From: Burkholderiales bacterium
GTDB lineage: Bacteria; Pseudomonadota; Gammaproteobacteria; Burkholderiales; SG8-41
Assembly (NCBI GenBank): GCA_019746155.1
Contig: JAIESJ010000112.1
Span: 1 to 5,632, forward strand
DNA: 5,632 bases
Direction of reading: 5' to 3'
Positions 5,297 to 5,632 of the stretch are shown piece after piece. Both the position numbers and the translations under genes were made by a program. Under the pieces are notes generated by a model that was given only the letters and a program-made list of their open reading frames with translations, was not told the origin of the DNA and searched no databases. The stretch's first letter is position 1. Each line of letters opens with the position of its first letter.

Positions 5297-5632
5297 TTAA
5301 GGACGGCTGTCCGTCGAGTCAAATGTGGCGCGCGCCAGCCAGAGAGCGATTGCCGGGAGCAGCAGCCACTGTAAAAGCGGGGATGCGCCGAGTTCGAATT
5401 CACCCACCTGCAGTACCGGCATCAACTTTGAGTAACTCCAGCTCTGCAGCGCGATCGTGTTCATCCATTCGCTGTACGCCGTGTAGCCGGCCCCCATGAG
5501 CGTCGTGATGGCTGCAATCCGGCCCCGGCGCCACGCCTCGATTGATCCGGCGCGCGTGATGACCAGCGCCACGGCCAGCGCCGCGCCGCCAATCGCTATA
5601 TCACCCAACGTGCAGTGTGCGACGGCAAAGGC
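5297..5632 (-). CDS. Small multi-pass membrane protein, 3' part (5' end beyond window)
   Basis: The frame is open from the right edge to TAA 5299-5297, giving 111 residues of the C-terminal part. Three hydrophobic segments are visible: about residues 10-27 (GDIAIGGAALAVALVITR), 38-55 (AAITTLMGAGYTAYSEWM), and about 83-101 (SPLLQWLLLPAIALWLAR). Candidate functional residues are AHCTLGD at the first helix entry (His6, Cys7, Asp11 of the visible part) and SEWMNT after the second. The motif order HC-x-x-GD, YT-x-x-SEW-x-N, W-x-Y-x-x-x-MP, SPLLQWL-x-(L/V)P resembles a family of uncharacterised proteobacterial membrane proteins I know only by pattern. A TTG at 5608 is not the likely start, because the same frame continues upstream as AFAVAHCT. 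Confidence 0.7.
   Translation of the reverse strand, partial: AFAVAHCTLGDIAIGGAALAVALVITRAGSIEAWRRGRIAAITTLMGAGYTAYSEWMNTIALQSWSYSKLMPVLQVGEFELGASPLLQWLLLPAIALWLARATFDSTDSRP

Noticed and set aside
5150..5374. Plus-strand frame of 74 codons
   Set aside because: It is antisense to the unknown ORF start and to the membrane protein, with a basic, unstructured product and no ribosome binding site.
5390..5402. T-loop-like GAGTTCGAATTC
   Set aside because: It lies inside the clearly coding minus-strand membrane protein and has no cloverleaf around it.

Overview
The window looks like an accessory region of a Gram-negative respiratory proteobacterium, most likely a beta- or gammaproteobacterium. Reasons: outer-membrane and periplasmic c-type cytochromes, a perfect FNR/ANR-type operator, moderately GC-rich coding sequence and traces of insertion sequences. 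I cannot name a genus.

Layout. 1-147: the 3' end of an IS256-family transposase with its right terminal repeat. 239-1900: an intact GT-C family membrane glycosyltransferase (ArnT/PMT-like). 1901-2373: no intact gene. This stretch holds a possible IS end, a small hairpin, a composite relic in which multicopper-oxidase-like and cytochrome c-like pieces run together in one short reading frame, and a perfect FNR-type palindrome at its end. 2374-2955: a small membrane-anchored Cys/His-containing protein whose C-terminus appears frameshifted. 3015-4367: a Cyc2-like fusion of a monoheme cytochrome c and an outer-membrane beta-barrel. 4442-4747: a periplasmic cytochrome c5-like monoheme protein. On the minus strand are an unrecognised 100-residue ORF (5160-4858) with a strong ribosome binding site, and the 3' part of a small multi-pass membrane protein (5632-5297) that runs off the right edge.

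How it may work together. The core is 2261-4747. An oxygen-sensing FNR/ANR-type site precedes the small membrane-anchored protein, then the outer-membrane cytochrome-porin, then a soluble periplasmic cytochrome c. A Cyc2-like protein can carry electrons across the outer membrane from an extracellular donor such as Fe(II), and a small soluble cytochrome is the expected next carrier. The window therefore fits a compact extracellular electron-uptake module. The copper-oxidase/cytochrome relic upstream suggests the module sits where a larger metal-redox locus has decayed. The iron-oxidation role is inferred from architecture and motifs, not shown. The minus-strand ORF at 4858-5160 has a leader with a perfect 9-bp match able to mask its Shine-Dalgarno sequence, which is a possible translational switch.
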